Source of the DNA: Lichina pygmaea
Taxonomy: Eukaryota; Ascomycota; Lichinomycetes; Lichinales; Lichinaceae
Assembly (NCBI GenBank): GCA_963422465.1
Contig: OY730169.1
Span: 1,054,001 to 1,118,000 of the forward strand
DNA length: 64,000 nt
Direction: 5' to 3'
Position 1 is the stretch's first letter; each line of letters opens with the position of its first letter. Of this stretch, positions 46,883-58,067 are shown piece by piece. The notes beneath the pieces are model-generated. The model worked only from the letters and a program-made list of their open reading frames with translations, was not told where the DNA came from and ran no database searches. The position numbers and the translations under genes were made by a program.

Positions 46883-48604
46883 TTACCCCCCTCCTTCACA
46901 TGATGAACTCCTGTGAGCCTCAGGCCACTTGTGGGCGTAGTTCTGTGGCTGTGGTTTCCTTGGGTATTTCTTATAGAAGTTGTAGATGGTGTCTTTGGTG
47001 TTGTCAAGATGCTCAATAGGCTCTTCAGTGGCATCTTCAATTGGCCATCCAGACTATTTGACCAGGTACTTGAACTTCTGTCAAGACATTGCTGGCTTGG
47101 AGTCAAGGATTTCTTCAACCTGGAACTCTTTATCTGTGTCTTGACTAATGACAGGGCCAGGGTGTTCATTTGATTGGCCAGGGATAGGATTAGCAGGTGT
47201 CAGACGTAGAAGGGAAACATGAAAGACAGGGTGGATCTTGAGAGTGTGTGGAAGTTCCAGATAGCAGGCACAGCTTCTGATTGTCTTCAACACCTTGAAT
47301 AGTCCAATCCACTTGTCATCAAGCTTTTTGCATGGGTGGTGTGTCCTGATGTTCTTGGTATTCAGCCAAACAAGATCTCCAGTTTGATAGGACAGTGACA
47401 GGACTTGATGCAAATTGGTGGTGTGAGCTTGAGCTTCCTGGGATAGTCGGAGTTCAGCTTGCAACTGTTCCAGAATATGTGTCATTTCTCCAGAGATTTC
47501 CATAGCATCTTGGTTGCAGGCTTCACTCGTGGGTGGGGTGGCATAGTGTAGTGGGAAGCTGGTGAGAGTTTCCCACTACATGGCACCCATGACCCAGAAC
47601 TAGTGGTGTCAGGCCTGGAGAACCTGACTAAACTAGTTGTCAGTTTGAATCTGACCCACCCCACATTCTGCCACAAAAAACCCCTGAGATTCATAGAACT
47701 TGTCTAAGATGTACTCCTCGCAAGATGTATGAAAACCCCCAAGAAATAGCTCACCCAATATCTATTAAGATCCACAAAACCCTTATTACTGTGGTTTTCC
47801 TATTTCCCCTACAGAGTTTGGGGTTTTCCAACAGTACATACACTACAAACCACAGAATGTACAGTAAATGTGTGAGGTCCCCAAGTCAAGTCTACCAGAG
47901 ACAAAAATCCTTCAAGAAGTTCTGCATAGCTTAACAGCCAAATCAGTGTAAGAATCAAATCAAATCAAATCAAAATCACTTGTGGGTGTGATGCTGAGCT
48001 GTGGATGGAACTCTTTGTTGGCAAAGAACAGTGACATACCAGAGGAATCAGACTGGGAGTTGTTCTGCGTGAACTCTGCCAGAGGAAGCTATTGGACCCA
48101 GTCATCTTGGAGATAGTTGACATAGGATCTCAGAAAGTGTTCAAGCTCCTGATTCTCTTATTCTGTCTGACTATCTGTCTCTGGGTGGTGTTCTGAGGAT
48201 AGTTGTAGCATGATGTCAAGATAGGCACAGAGTGCTTTCCAGAATAAGCTGACAAACTGACCTTCTTTGTCTGAGACAATGCTCCTGGGTAAGCCATGGG
48301 TACAGACAACAAACTGGATGAACATCCGGACAAGATGTGAGGTTGTCATCTCAGCATATAGCACAAAGTGGTGTTCTTTGGTGAGACAGTCAGTAATAAC
48401 CCAGATGTGCTTGGCACCAGGGAAGCAGGTATCTCTTGACTTGGGCAAGTTAGTAATGAAATCCATAGCCAGATCCTGCCAACATTACTGAGGCATGGGA
48501 AGAGACAGCAGCTCTCCTTGGTGATCACAGGCAGGCTTTGCTCAAGAGCAGACATGACAATTCCTGATGTACTGCTGTATGATGTTCACCATCTTTGGCT
48601 AATA
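46883..48604 (-). mobile_element. Gypsy family E, 3' half: integrase and chromodomain (fossil)
   Basis: Integrase at 48,466-48,158 (core motif region DFITNLPKSRD and HPETDSQTE), its C-terminal part at 47,503-47,081 and a chromodomain at about 47,120-46,950. SINE 2 is inserted at 47,536-47,975. The 5' side is cut by the tail of LINE 2 at about 48,605. Several breaks. Confidence 0.78.
47536..47975 (+). mobile_element. SINE copy 2
   Basis: 440 bp on the plus strand, in opposite orientation to copy 1. The flanking 13-bp duplications are TCACTCGTGGGTG (47,523-47,535) and TCACTTGTGGGTG (47,976-47,988), with one C/T difference. The 5' GGGGTGG (counting the last base of the duplication) can pair perfectly with CCACCCC after the T-arm. 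The B box reads GTTTGAATC. Two internal hairpins are visible: TAGTGGGAA/TTTCCCACTA and GTCAGG/CCTGAC within AACTAGT/ACTAGTT. The tail is four CAAAT-like units. Confidence 0.82.
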
Positions 48605-48815
48605 GTTTTTTATTTTATTTTATTTTATTCTTACACTGATTTAGCTGTAGAGCCATGCAGAACTTCTAGGTACATGTTTGTTTCTCCAGAAAACCTTTGG
48701 AGGAATAAAAACTGGAGCTTGGGAAAGACTAGGGAAAATCTTGTGGAATATGCAGTAGCTAAGGAAATTTGTACATGTAGCTATTTGTTAAAACAAACAG
48801 TTGACTTGGTAGAGC

Positions 48816-51800
48816 TTAGAAAGAGAGTTGGTGGGCTAGGTTGAACTGGTCAAGACTTTTCAAAGACATAAACCAGAAAAGAAGTTTAGGAAGTAGCTTG
48901 GAGGAGAATAAGATAGATAGGAAATCTTGTAGAGGGAATTGGACTTGTTGTCTCTGGTTTGAAAATTTGTTACAGAAAAAAGTGATGTGTTGGGCTGTTT
49001 CTTCTCCAAAACCACAGGTGCATAGAGGGGAGTTAAAGTCTGGAACATTTGCTCTGAAAAGAAAACTGGCCAGTCCTATTCTTGCTGACAGAATTTGAAG
49101 AAATAGACTAGACTCAGCTTTTCTCAAGTCTTTAAAGATATTGAGGTTTTTCTTCTGTGGCCTTCTGGTGAACATGTCCCAAATAGCAGAACAATTTCCT
49201 CTGCTTACCTGCCATCTGGCTTCCCATTCTTTGTGGAAAACTTCCTGTAGACTTTTCTTTGAGAAGTCTTGGTTAGTAGTTAGTTGTTCCAGCCAGACTG
49301 TTCTCCAGTTTAGAGAAATAGTTGTCAGAGACTTTGGTGTAGTTCTGAGAAAAGAAACATAGAGAGAAATTTGACTGTGTAGTTTGTGGAGAAGTGTAGA
49401 AGGAGAGTTGGGTAGTGTGTTTGAATAGAAAGATGAAAGAAAACATGCTGTTCTCAGCTTGAAGTATAAGTCTAGAGGGGGTAGAAATAGTTCTGATTCA
49501 AGTAGGAAAATAGGAGTGGCTTTAAAGACACCTCCTATAGTTCTTAAACCTTTATTTTGGAAAGTAGATAATGAAATAATATTAGAGAGTTTCTTTTGAG
49601 GATTGAACCAGACTCCTACTGCATAACTAAGAAGAGATCTTAGTATAGCAGTGTAGACATGACGTGCTGTTAGGACTGGTAGTCCCCAAGTAGAGTAGGT
49701 TGTTCTGGATAAAGCTGAGAAATATTTGGAAGCTTTCTGTAACATGATTTTTTGGTGTTTTTTCCAGACAAGTTTTGAGTCAAAGTAAAGTCCCAAGATG
49801 CGCACTTCTTCTTTTGGTTGAAGTACCACTTCTCCAAGTCTTAGACTGAGTTGAAGATTGTCTCTTCTTCTTCTAGAAAAATGGAGAAGTTCATACTTTT
49901 CAGGTGCAAACTTCATACCATGTTTTCTTGCCCAGTCCTGACATTTGGAATGTGTAGACTTCAACTTGAGAAGGTTGCTTTTCAAGGAAGAGGAGAATGC
50001 AAGAAGATTAGTGTCATCTGCAAAACCAAGTGCTGAAACTCCTTTCTCAGGGGTGTGTACAGTATTGTGCAGTTCTGAGATATAGAAAAGAAATAGAATA
50101 GGAGAGAAAGGTGATCCTTGAGGGACTCCACAGTATATAGGGAACTGGGGGGATTCTGAGTCATCAAACACCAGAGAGGTAGTACATGAAGTAGTGAAGG
50201 AAAAGATCCAGGATACAAACCACTTAGGAATCTTTCTCTTAATCAGGATCTTTCTGAGAACTTCTGGCAAGACTCTGTCATAGGCTCCAGAGATGTCTAG
50301 AGAGAGAAGACTAGCAACCATTTCTTCTTTCCAGATCTTTTCTACCTGGGAGGTCAGAAGGAAAAGTGCTGATTCTGTTGATCTTCCTTTTCTGAATCCC
50401 ATCTGGATTTCTGGCAAGAGATTTTCTTTCTCAGCTAGTTCACTTAGTCTTGCAGCTGCAATAGCTTCCATTAGCTTCCTAATTGTATTCAGGAGAGCTA
50501 TAGGGCGCCATGCTTTTGCTTGACAGTAGGATCCCTTGCCAGGTTTCCTTAGGCAGATTGTCTTGGCTGACTTGTACCTGTCTGGAAAGTATTCCAGTCT
50601 CCAGCAAGCCTCCAAAACCTTAGCAATTTTTTTGTTGAAAGAGTCTCCCAGTGCTCTTAGAAATCTATTTGGTAGAGTATCTTGGCCTGGTGCTGAGAGA
50701 GGTTTTTTCTTCTTTAGAACCTCTTGTACTTCTTCCTTGGAGACTTCTTGGGATAGTTGCTATTCCTGGGTTTCTTCTGGCAGGTCCTGTTCCTCTGGCT
50801 CTGGCTGTAGGGGAAGAGGGAAGAATTGAGTCCTGAAAGCTTCTGTTTTCTCTTCAAAAGACTTTGCCAGCTGTCCTTGTTGTCCTATAAGTTCTGGGAC
50901 TATTGGTAGGTCAGGAACTTTGCCAGCTTTTTCTTTTTCCTATTTGGCAATTCTCCAGTAGTCCTGAGTTTCTGCTAGCTGGTGGAGATGTGTTCTGAAT
51001 GTCTTTCTTTTAGCCTGTCTGATCACTCTTTTTCTTTTTAGTTATCTCCTCTAGTCTGGTGGTTTCCTCTTGGCCTTGGAGTACTTTTCTTCTTACTTTT
51101 CTTTCCTCCTGGATTATTTCTTTAATTTCCTGGTTCCACCATAGTACTGCATACCTGGACTCTTTGCAAGGTTGGGTTGTCTTGTTTGCAATTTCTTGGA
51201 GAGTTTTGTCCAGTCTTTCCAGGTAATCATCCACTTCTTTCTTGCTGGTTAGAGATGGAATAGGTGGTAGATTATCAGCTTCTTGTCTTGCTTGACTAGC
51301 ATCCAGAGTTCTCCAGTTCTTTTTGTCTGTTCTGGTTTTTCTTGGAGTCTCCAGACTGAGAATTGTGTGCACTGGTCTGTGGTCTGACCCTGTGTGGAAT
51401 CTCATGTTAATTTGTGAGTAAATAAGAGAATTAAGTAAAGAACTTGAAATAAAAGAAAGATCAATTGCTGATGAAGGTGGTTCTAGAAGAGTTCTTGCTC
51501 TTGTTGGTGTGTAGAGAGCTATTGCCAGCTCTAGTCCCTATTTGTCTGTTAGGTTCTTGAAGGATAAGGCCAGTTCTGAGTATAGCTGGCTTGACTTTGA
51601 CCAACTTGGGTGGTGGAGATTTGAGTCTGTCAGGAGAATATGTTCACCCTCTTTTTGGATAGCTTGTTCCAGTAGGTCTAGAAGAGTCTGAGCTGACTCT
51701 CTATAGTTCCTTTAGCTTGTTGGTGTGAAATAGAGGTTGTGGATCCAGAATGACTTTGTTTGAACTCTTATCTCCAAGGAGACTAGATCTTTACTCCAGA

Positions 51801-52053
51801 AAATTAGGCTTATAGATGACCGCAAAATTCTTCTGTTAACAAGAACAAGTGTTCTCCCTAGCTTCTGGCTTTGTAAAGGGTAGAAGGCTGAGAATGTTGT
51901 AGAGATGCTTGATTCTTGGTGGGGGTTTTTCCAGGGTTCTTGCAGAGTGATGATGTCCACTTTCTGTAGTCTAGGGTTTGCCAGTAGAAGTTCTTGGCAT
52001 GTCTGGCTTTTCTGGACATTGTACTGGAGAAGGTTAAGTGTGGAGTAACTCAT
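48816..52053 (-). pseudogene. LINE 2 ORF2: endonuclease / reverse transcriptase
   Basis: Starts MSYSTLNLLQYNVQKSQ at 52,053, where the ORF1 stop and ORF2 start overlap as TAATG. The endonuclease (LQEPWKNPH, SDHRPVHTI) and reverse transcriptase (MGFRKGRSTESALFLL, GVPQGSPFSPILFLF, FADDTN) are clear. The C-terminus keeps the motif CTCGFGEETAQHITFFC (C-x-C-x7-H-x4-C type). The frame is interrupted by stops after 51,712 and 51,010, and the part from about 50,615 is in another frame, so there is at least one indel as well. Not functional. Confidence 0.85.
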
Positions 52054-53456
52054 TAATCTTCTTGGCTAGAGTCTTCCAAGATCTCAGTAGCTTTTTTTCT
52101 GAGTATGTTGATTTGGAACTCTGAGTTCTGTGCAAGTGGGAAAGTGGGGAGCTGAGTGTTCAGTCTTGAGCTTGAGCATGCTCTTAGTACTTCCTCTTGT
52201 TTTCTTTTCTTAGCTTCTTGTCTGTCTTGTAGACTTGGCTCTTTTTCTTGTGTTGAGGGAGTCTGAGGTAGAGCTAGTCTGGGAGCTGTTGTGTACCTCC
52301 CTGGTCTTGCTAGCCATACCTCTCTTGCTTTCTGGATTGCTTCCTGTTTTTTCTGGCAGGACTTTGACCAGGCTGGGTGGTTTCCCTTGCAGTTTGCACA
52401 TTTTGGTGTTAGAGTTTCTGGAGAAGTCTGGCAGTCTCTTCTGGCATGCTTTCCTCCACAGGCTGTGCACTGGGCTTGGGCTTGGCAAGTGTGTGCTTGG
52501 TGTCCAAACCTAGCACATTTGTAGCACTGGGTGACTGATGTTGCTAGCAGGGCTGGTTCTACTTCATGTAGAGTGTATCCTAGAACTACTCCTTTCTCAA
52601 TTAGAAGGTTTGCTTGCTCTGGGGTAGCTAGATCCAGATGTAGAGATGTGACTGGCTTCTGGAGGAGTTTGGCTTTTCTGGACCAGTAGGTTCTTAGGAT
52701 GTTGACCTTACTTTCCATCCCAGGGTTTTGGGAGAAGATTGCCTTTTTTGTTTCCTCCAGGTTTTCTGGCTTGAAGTCTTTTGTCTGCACCCCATGGACT
52801 AGCACTGGAAAGATTCTGGGTGATATCTTGGCCTCTGCTGTAAAGACAGCTGGGATCCAGTCCTTGTTTTCCTCTAGCTGAGTCTTGGCTTGAGGAGTTT
52901 CCAGAGAGATTATAATATCTCCTGAGGGTAGTTTTCTGGCTGCTCTTATTTCTTTTTGGCAGGAGAGTGGTGTTTTCTTCTTGAGAGCTTCCATAAGCTG
53001 GGCTGGTGTTCTGTTTGCTAGCTGGCCAGTCTGAGTTCCAGGTCTGATAGTGATTTCACTGTGGATTCTGGTTGGAACAGGGATTTCCTGTCCTACTGTT
53101 TTCTGGGCTGCCTGGGCATATGTTGGCTTGGTGTTTTGTTTTTGGACTTGTTTCTCAATGCTGTCCAGTCTCTCAAGTATCTTCTGGAGACTCTGGGAGT
53201 TGGGTGAGTGAGTGGAGACATCTTTGTCCAGAGCTTCTGCCACTTTGGACAGAATACTATCCCATGCTTTTTTGATGTGTTGGGGAGCTTTTGTGTGGAT
53301 AAGCTATTCTTCCACTAGCTGGGGAGGTGTCAGCCCTTTCTCTTCTTCTGTTTCTTGAGTCTGGGATTGGTTTGTTGGGGAGTTAGCCACTGGGGGTTGC
53401 TGGGAGCTTGGAGAAGACTGGTTTTCTTTCTCTTTCTCTGGTTTTTTCTTTGACAT
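52053..53456 (-). pseudogene. LINE 2 ORF1: zinc-knuckle protein
   Basis: About 467 codons from the ATG at 53,456 (MSKKKPEKEKENQSSP) to the TAA at 52,055-52,053, with a single in-frame TAG at 53,306-53,304. Three knuckles are intact: CYKCARFGHQAHTC, CTACGGKHARRDC and CANCKGNHPAWSKSC. The N-terminus is Lys/Glu- and then Ser/Pro/Gln-rich. By family role it binds the LINE RNA. Confidence 0.85.
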
Positions 53457-54137
53457 TATGTGATTTTAGGTGTCTTCCAGCAGTTCTTTTTGGCTGGGAT
53501 TGGTGAGGCTCTTTTGGAGGCTGCTTCCAGTTGTTCGCAAAGGGTCACCTGGTTCCTAGCAGTAGTTGCACAATCCTGGGACCACTCCCCAAGACTGTAC
53601 TTTCCTGGGCAGTCTTTTCCAACTAGACTCTAGGGAAATCTGGTTGTATTAACTCAAGCTAGGGACCACACCCCCTGCCTGAGCTTTCCTAGAGTTTTTC
53701 AACTCTACCAGCACTAGAGGCAAGCTCTAAACTATTCCTCTTATCCTGGGAGCCCTGATCTTCTTGTTGGTGGATGTTTCTCACTTTTGGGAGAGGTTTC
53801 GTGTTTTATCTCTGATAGACTGGGAGTGCTGGCTTAATCCTGAGTTTTAGTCTCAGAGCTGATTGTTCCAAGGTAGGTAGGGCTTTGCCCAGTCCTTCAG
53901 AATACCTCTGGTCCCTCTCACTCTTGTTGTGGCTGGGTGGTTGGTAGTTGAAGCAAGAAGACATGAGTTCTGGAATCACAACTTTTGACCAATAGGCCTG
54001 ATTCAGAAAAGTGATGGGTTTTCACTCTTGGGAAGAGGGTGGTTTCAGCAAGCTTCACGACTGGTTTCCAGGACTTATGACCAAATCCGCTGATTGTCAA
54101 AAGTGATGGTCCTTTCACAATGTGGTACTGGGAAGAG

Positions 54138-54622
54138 TTTTTGGTAGTGACTGATAGAGAGAAAACTTCTAGATATTAGAGTGTGAATAGTGGAGTTTGA
54201 AAGCCAGATTAAACTAGTTCAGTCTTTTCAAAGACATGAACTAGTATAGAAACTTCTGTAGAAGCTAAGCTCTGAGTAAACTAAACTAGAAGTATTAATC
54301 TAGACTAGGGACCAGACTCTCTATCTAGACTTTCCTTAAGCCAAAGACTGCTAGCTCTAGAGTCTGTCAGACTCTAACTATTCCTCTTATCCTGAGACTC
54401 TCTCTCTCTGGTTGTGGATAGATTGCTAGTTGTTGAAGAAAAAGATTGTAGATCACAGGATCACAACTTTTGACAAACAGGTGTGATTCTCAAAGGTGAT
54501 GGGTTTTCACCTTCAGGTTTGGGTGGGTTGAGACAGGATGTCAGCTGTTTTCCAGAACATATAGCAAATTGCAGTCTTTACCAAAAGTGATAGTTATTGA
54601 ACAGTGTAGTTCTGGGGAAAGT
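54138..54622 (-). mobile_element. Chimeric LINE fragment (5' UTR joined to ORF2 end)
   Basis: The right part (about 54,280-54,622) matches the 5' UTR of LINE 1 (about 43,985-44,331). The left part (about 54,170-54,270) resembles the end of ORF2 in LINE 2 (about 48,810-48,880). Almost the whole coding region is absent. It abuts the 5' end of LINE 2. It may be an internally deleted LINE or a recombination product. Confidence 0.5.
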
Positions 54623-54878
54623 TGTTTTCTACACTCAGTGTAAGATCCTGTCACAACAACTACTTACAATAGCCTGCATCTGGCAGCCCCACATCTGTCA
54701 ATCACATGATGTGGCTCTACTCACATAACCAACAGAGGAATACAGCTCTGACCTGCATAGCCAACACAAGCTAGCCACAACCAGCTATGACTAGCCAGCT
54801 ACTTGAGACAGCTGTGCAGTGGCTTGGAGATTAGTTGAGGTCACTTAGCTAGATGCTCTGTTCTCAGCTCTATAGTAT
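54623..54878. other. Unassigned sequence between LINE fragment and LINE 3
   Basis: About 255 bp with many GCTAGCC/AGCTGG words. It matches nothing else I could see in the window. It is not the continuation of Gypsy D that would be expected next to LINE 3. Confidence 0.35.
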
Positions 54879-57800
54879 ATTTTTATTTTTTATTTTATTT
54901 TTATTTGATTCTTACACTGGTAGTAGCTTTACAGCCATGCAGATCTTCTGTAGTAGCCCTGGGTTTGAAATAATAGTGGTGAAGTCTTGGGGATTAAAAG
55001 AGACTTGTTGTCTTTGTCTTGAATAAAAAGAGCATGAAGAGGTGATATATTTTGCAGTTTCTTCTGCTTGGCCACACACACATAGTGGGGTAGGGAAGTC
55101 AGAAACTCCAGCTCTGAAAAGAAAACTTGCCAGACCAATTCTTCCAGTCCTGATGTGCAGTAGCAGACTTGCCTCAGCTTTCTGTAACTCTTTGTAGAGC
55201 TTCAGATTGTTTTTGTGTGGCTTTTGACAGAAAGTCTGCCAGCCTGGATAGCTTCTTCTTTTCTTCTCTTTCCATTGGTCTTCCCACTCTTTAGTAAAGA
55301 GCTTTTGTAGTTCTTTCTTTGAACTAGCCTGGTTAGTAGTTATTTGACTTAACCAAGTGAATTTCCACTTAGGAGAGATAGTTGGGGATTCCTTTAAAGG
55401 TTTCTTCAAGAGAGAGGCATAGCTGGAAATAGTGGAAAAGATACTGTCAAGAAAGTATTTGAGAGGGGAGTTTTGAATAGAAGAAAGAAAACAGGCAGTG
55501 CGAAATTTAAAGTATAGGTCTAGAGGTAGAAGAAAAAGCTCACTCTCTAATAGAAAAGAAGGAGTGGCTTTGAAGGCACCCCCAATAAGTCTTAGGCATC
55601 TGTTTTGAAATGAAACAAGAGAAGAGATATTGGAGGATTTTCTTAGAGGGTTAAACCAGATCCCCACTGCATAGCTCAGTAGAGATCTCAGTATAGCAGT
55701 GTACACCAGACGTGATGTGTGAACTGGAAAGTCCCAAGTAGAATAGGAAGTTCTAGAAAGAGAAGAGAGTGCTTTCTGTGCTTTTTGAAGAATAATCCTC
55801 TGGTGTTTGTGCCAGTGGAGCTTTGTATCTAGGTACACCCCAAGTACTCGTACTTCTTCTTTTGGTTTGAGAATCACATTCCCCAGTCTGAGCTTGAGCT
55901 GAAGATTGTCTGATCTTCTTCTGGAAAAATGAAGTATTTTATATTTCTCAGGTGAGAAGACTATTCCATGTCTTGCAGCCCAGGATAGACATTTGTGGTG
56001 TGTGTTCTTTAACTTCAGAAGGTTACTTTTCAAGGAGTGACCTAAAGCAAGCAGATTTGTATCATCTGCAAACCCCAGGGCAGATACACCAGAAGAGGGA
56101 GTATGCACAGTCTCATGCAATTCAGAAATGTAGAATAGAAAAAGAATAGGGGATAATGGAGAACCTTGAGAAACTCCACAATGAATAGGAATAGAATAAG
56201 ACTCAGAATCATCAAAGACAAGAGTGGTAGAGCGCTTATCACAGAAGAAGTAGATCCAGGAAGCTAGCCAGGCAGGTATTCCTTTTCTTTTCAGAATTTG
56301 CTGTAGTATCTTGGGGAGAACTCTGTCATAGGCTCCTGAGATATCCAGTGAGAGTAGAGATGCAACCATGCCTTCCTTCCAGACTTTTTCCACTTGGGAG
56401 GTTAGAAGGAAAAGTGCTGCTTCTGTGGATCTTCCTTTCCTAAAGCCCATCTGGATATCTGGCAATAGTCCAGCTTCTTCTGCTATCTTGCTTAGTCTGG
56501 CTGCAGCAATAGCTTCCATCAGCTTGCCTGTTGTGTTTAGCAGAGCTATAGGGCGCCAGGCTTTAGCTTGATTGTAGGTTCCCTTGCCAGGTTTCCTCAA
56601 GCAGACTGTTTTTGCACTCTTAAATCTTTCAGGGAAGTACTCCAGTTTCCAGCATGTTGAAGTCAGAATAGCTAGAGCTTGGCAGAACCTAGGCCCCAGA
56701 GCTCTCAGAAATCCATTTGGCAGCTTATCTCTCCCTCCTGCTGTGAAAGGTTTCTTCTTGGCCAGAATTTGCTCCACTTCTTCACATGTTACCTCCTGGG
56801 AGAGCTGTATCTCAGAGATAGTCTGGGAGCTTTCTGAGCCTGGTTCTGGAACTAGAGCTTTTGGAAAGAACTGTTGTGAGAAGGCTTTAGTCTTTTCCTC
56901 AAAGGTTTTAGCTATTCCTTCTTGTGTTTCCAGGTCAGGAACCAGAGGAAGATCAGGAGTCTTGTTGGCTTTGGACTTTCCCCACTTTGCAAGCTTCCAG
57001 AACTTTGAAGAGCTGGCCAGCTCATGGATTTGGTGTCTGAAAGTGTTCTGTTTTCCATCTCTGACTGCCTTTTTCTTGAGCTTAGTTGCTTGCTCAAGTT
57101 CCTCTTGACTTGCTTGCCTTTTTTGCACTTTTCTTCTTACTCTTCTTTCCTCTTTAACCTTGTTTTGGATCTCTTGATTCCACCAGGGAACTGAGTGGCC
57201 AGATTGCTTCTGGAGCTGTGTGGATTTGCTTGCTATTTCTTGGAGAAAGTTGTCAAGATACTCCAAGTACTCATCCACTTCATATTTGTCTTGGAAGTGG
57301 AAGGGCAGGTGTAGCTTCTCACACTCTACTCTTGCAAGGTTTGAGTCCAGTGTTCTCCAGTTTCTTTCTGGTTTCCAGATTTTCCTTGGAGGATCCAGGT
57401 CCAGGCAGGTTAGTACAGGTCTGTGGTCAGACCCATGAAAGAACTGAAGAGCCACTTTAGAGAAAATCAGAGAGTTAGAAAGAGAAGAAGAAATAAAAGA
57501 CAGATCAATAGAAGAACATGGTTTTTCAGAAAGAGATCTTGCTCTGGTAGGGGTGAAAGGTGCAATAGCTAAATCCAGATTTAAATCTTTCATTAGGTCT
57601 TGAAACTTGTTTGCAGTCTCAGAGTACAGTCTTCTTTTCTTTGACCAGTCTGGGTGGTGAAGATTTGAGTCTGTGAGAAGAATATGTTGTCCTTGTTCTT
57701 GTAAAGCATTTTGGAGTAAACAGAGAAGAGCTTCTGATGCCTCTGTGTAGTTTTCTTGACTTGATGGGGTGAAGTAGAGATTATGTACCCAAAGAGAAGT

Positions 57801-58067
57801 AGAAGAGTTTTCCAAGTAGATTTCAAGAGAAACAAAGTCTTTATTCCAGAAGGTAGGATGAAGAGAAGAGAGTTTCAGATTTTTATTAATAAGAAAAAGT
57901 GTTCTGCCAATCTCTGAACAGTAGAGAGGAAGAAAGGAAGAGAAAACAGTTGAAGTGCTTGTTTCTAGGTGAGGGTTTTTCCAGAGCTCTTGAAGTGCAA
58001 TAATGTCCACCTCTTGGAGAGCTGAGGTTGCTAGCAGTAGCTCTTGGACTGATTGGCTTTTTTGCAC
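54879..58067 (-). mobile_element. LINE 3 (Tad-like), 5' truncated inside ORF2
   Basis: About 3.2 kb on the minus strand, nearly identical to LINE 1 over the shared part. It starts a dozen codons into ORF2, joined to the reverse transcriptase region of Gypsy D at 58,067/58,068. The 3' end is present with an A/T-rich tail (54,879-54,910). 5' truncation is normal for LINE insertion. Confidence 0.88.
54912..58067 (-). pseudogene. LINE 3 ORF2, long open frame (endonuclease / RT), lacking its start
   Basis: An uninterrupted frame of 1,051 codons, missing only about twelve N-terminal residues compared with LINE 1. Endonuclease motifs: LQELWKNP (25-32), TDSNLHHPDW (132-141), SDHRPV (213-218). Reverse transcriptase: MGFRKGRSTEAALFLL, SLDISGAYDRVLP, FADDTN. 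Two signature residues differ from the sister copies: the RT motif reads GVSQGSPLSP (Pro to Ser) and the C-terminal motif reads CVCGQAEETAKYITSSC, with Tyr where LINE 2 has His. Both are C-to-T type changes. The stop TAA lies inside GTGTAAGAATC, the tail motif shared with the SINEs. No RNase H domain is seen. Confidence 0.88.

Larger units (their letters stand above)
48605..54137 (-). mobile_element. LINE 2 (Tad-like), both ends present
   Basis: About 5.5 kb on the minus strand. The 5' end CTCTTCCCAG (54,137) is shared with LINEs 1 and 4; the 5' UTR is about 680 bp; ORF1 53,456-52,053; ORF2 from 52,053; a short 3' UTR; and an (AAAAT)n tail at 48,605-48,632. It is related to but clearly diverged from LINEs 1, 3 and 4, so it is a second subfamily. 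I could not find a convincing target duplication. Confidence 0.87.
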
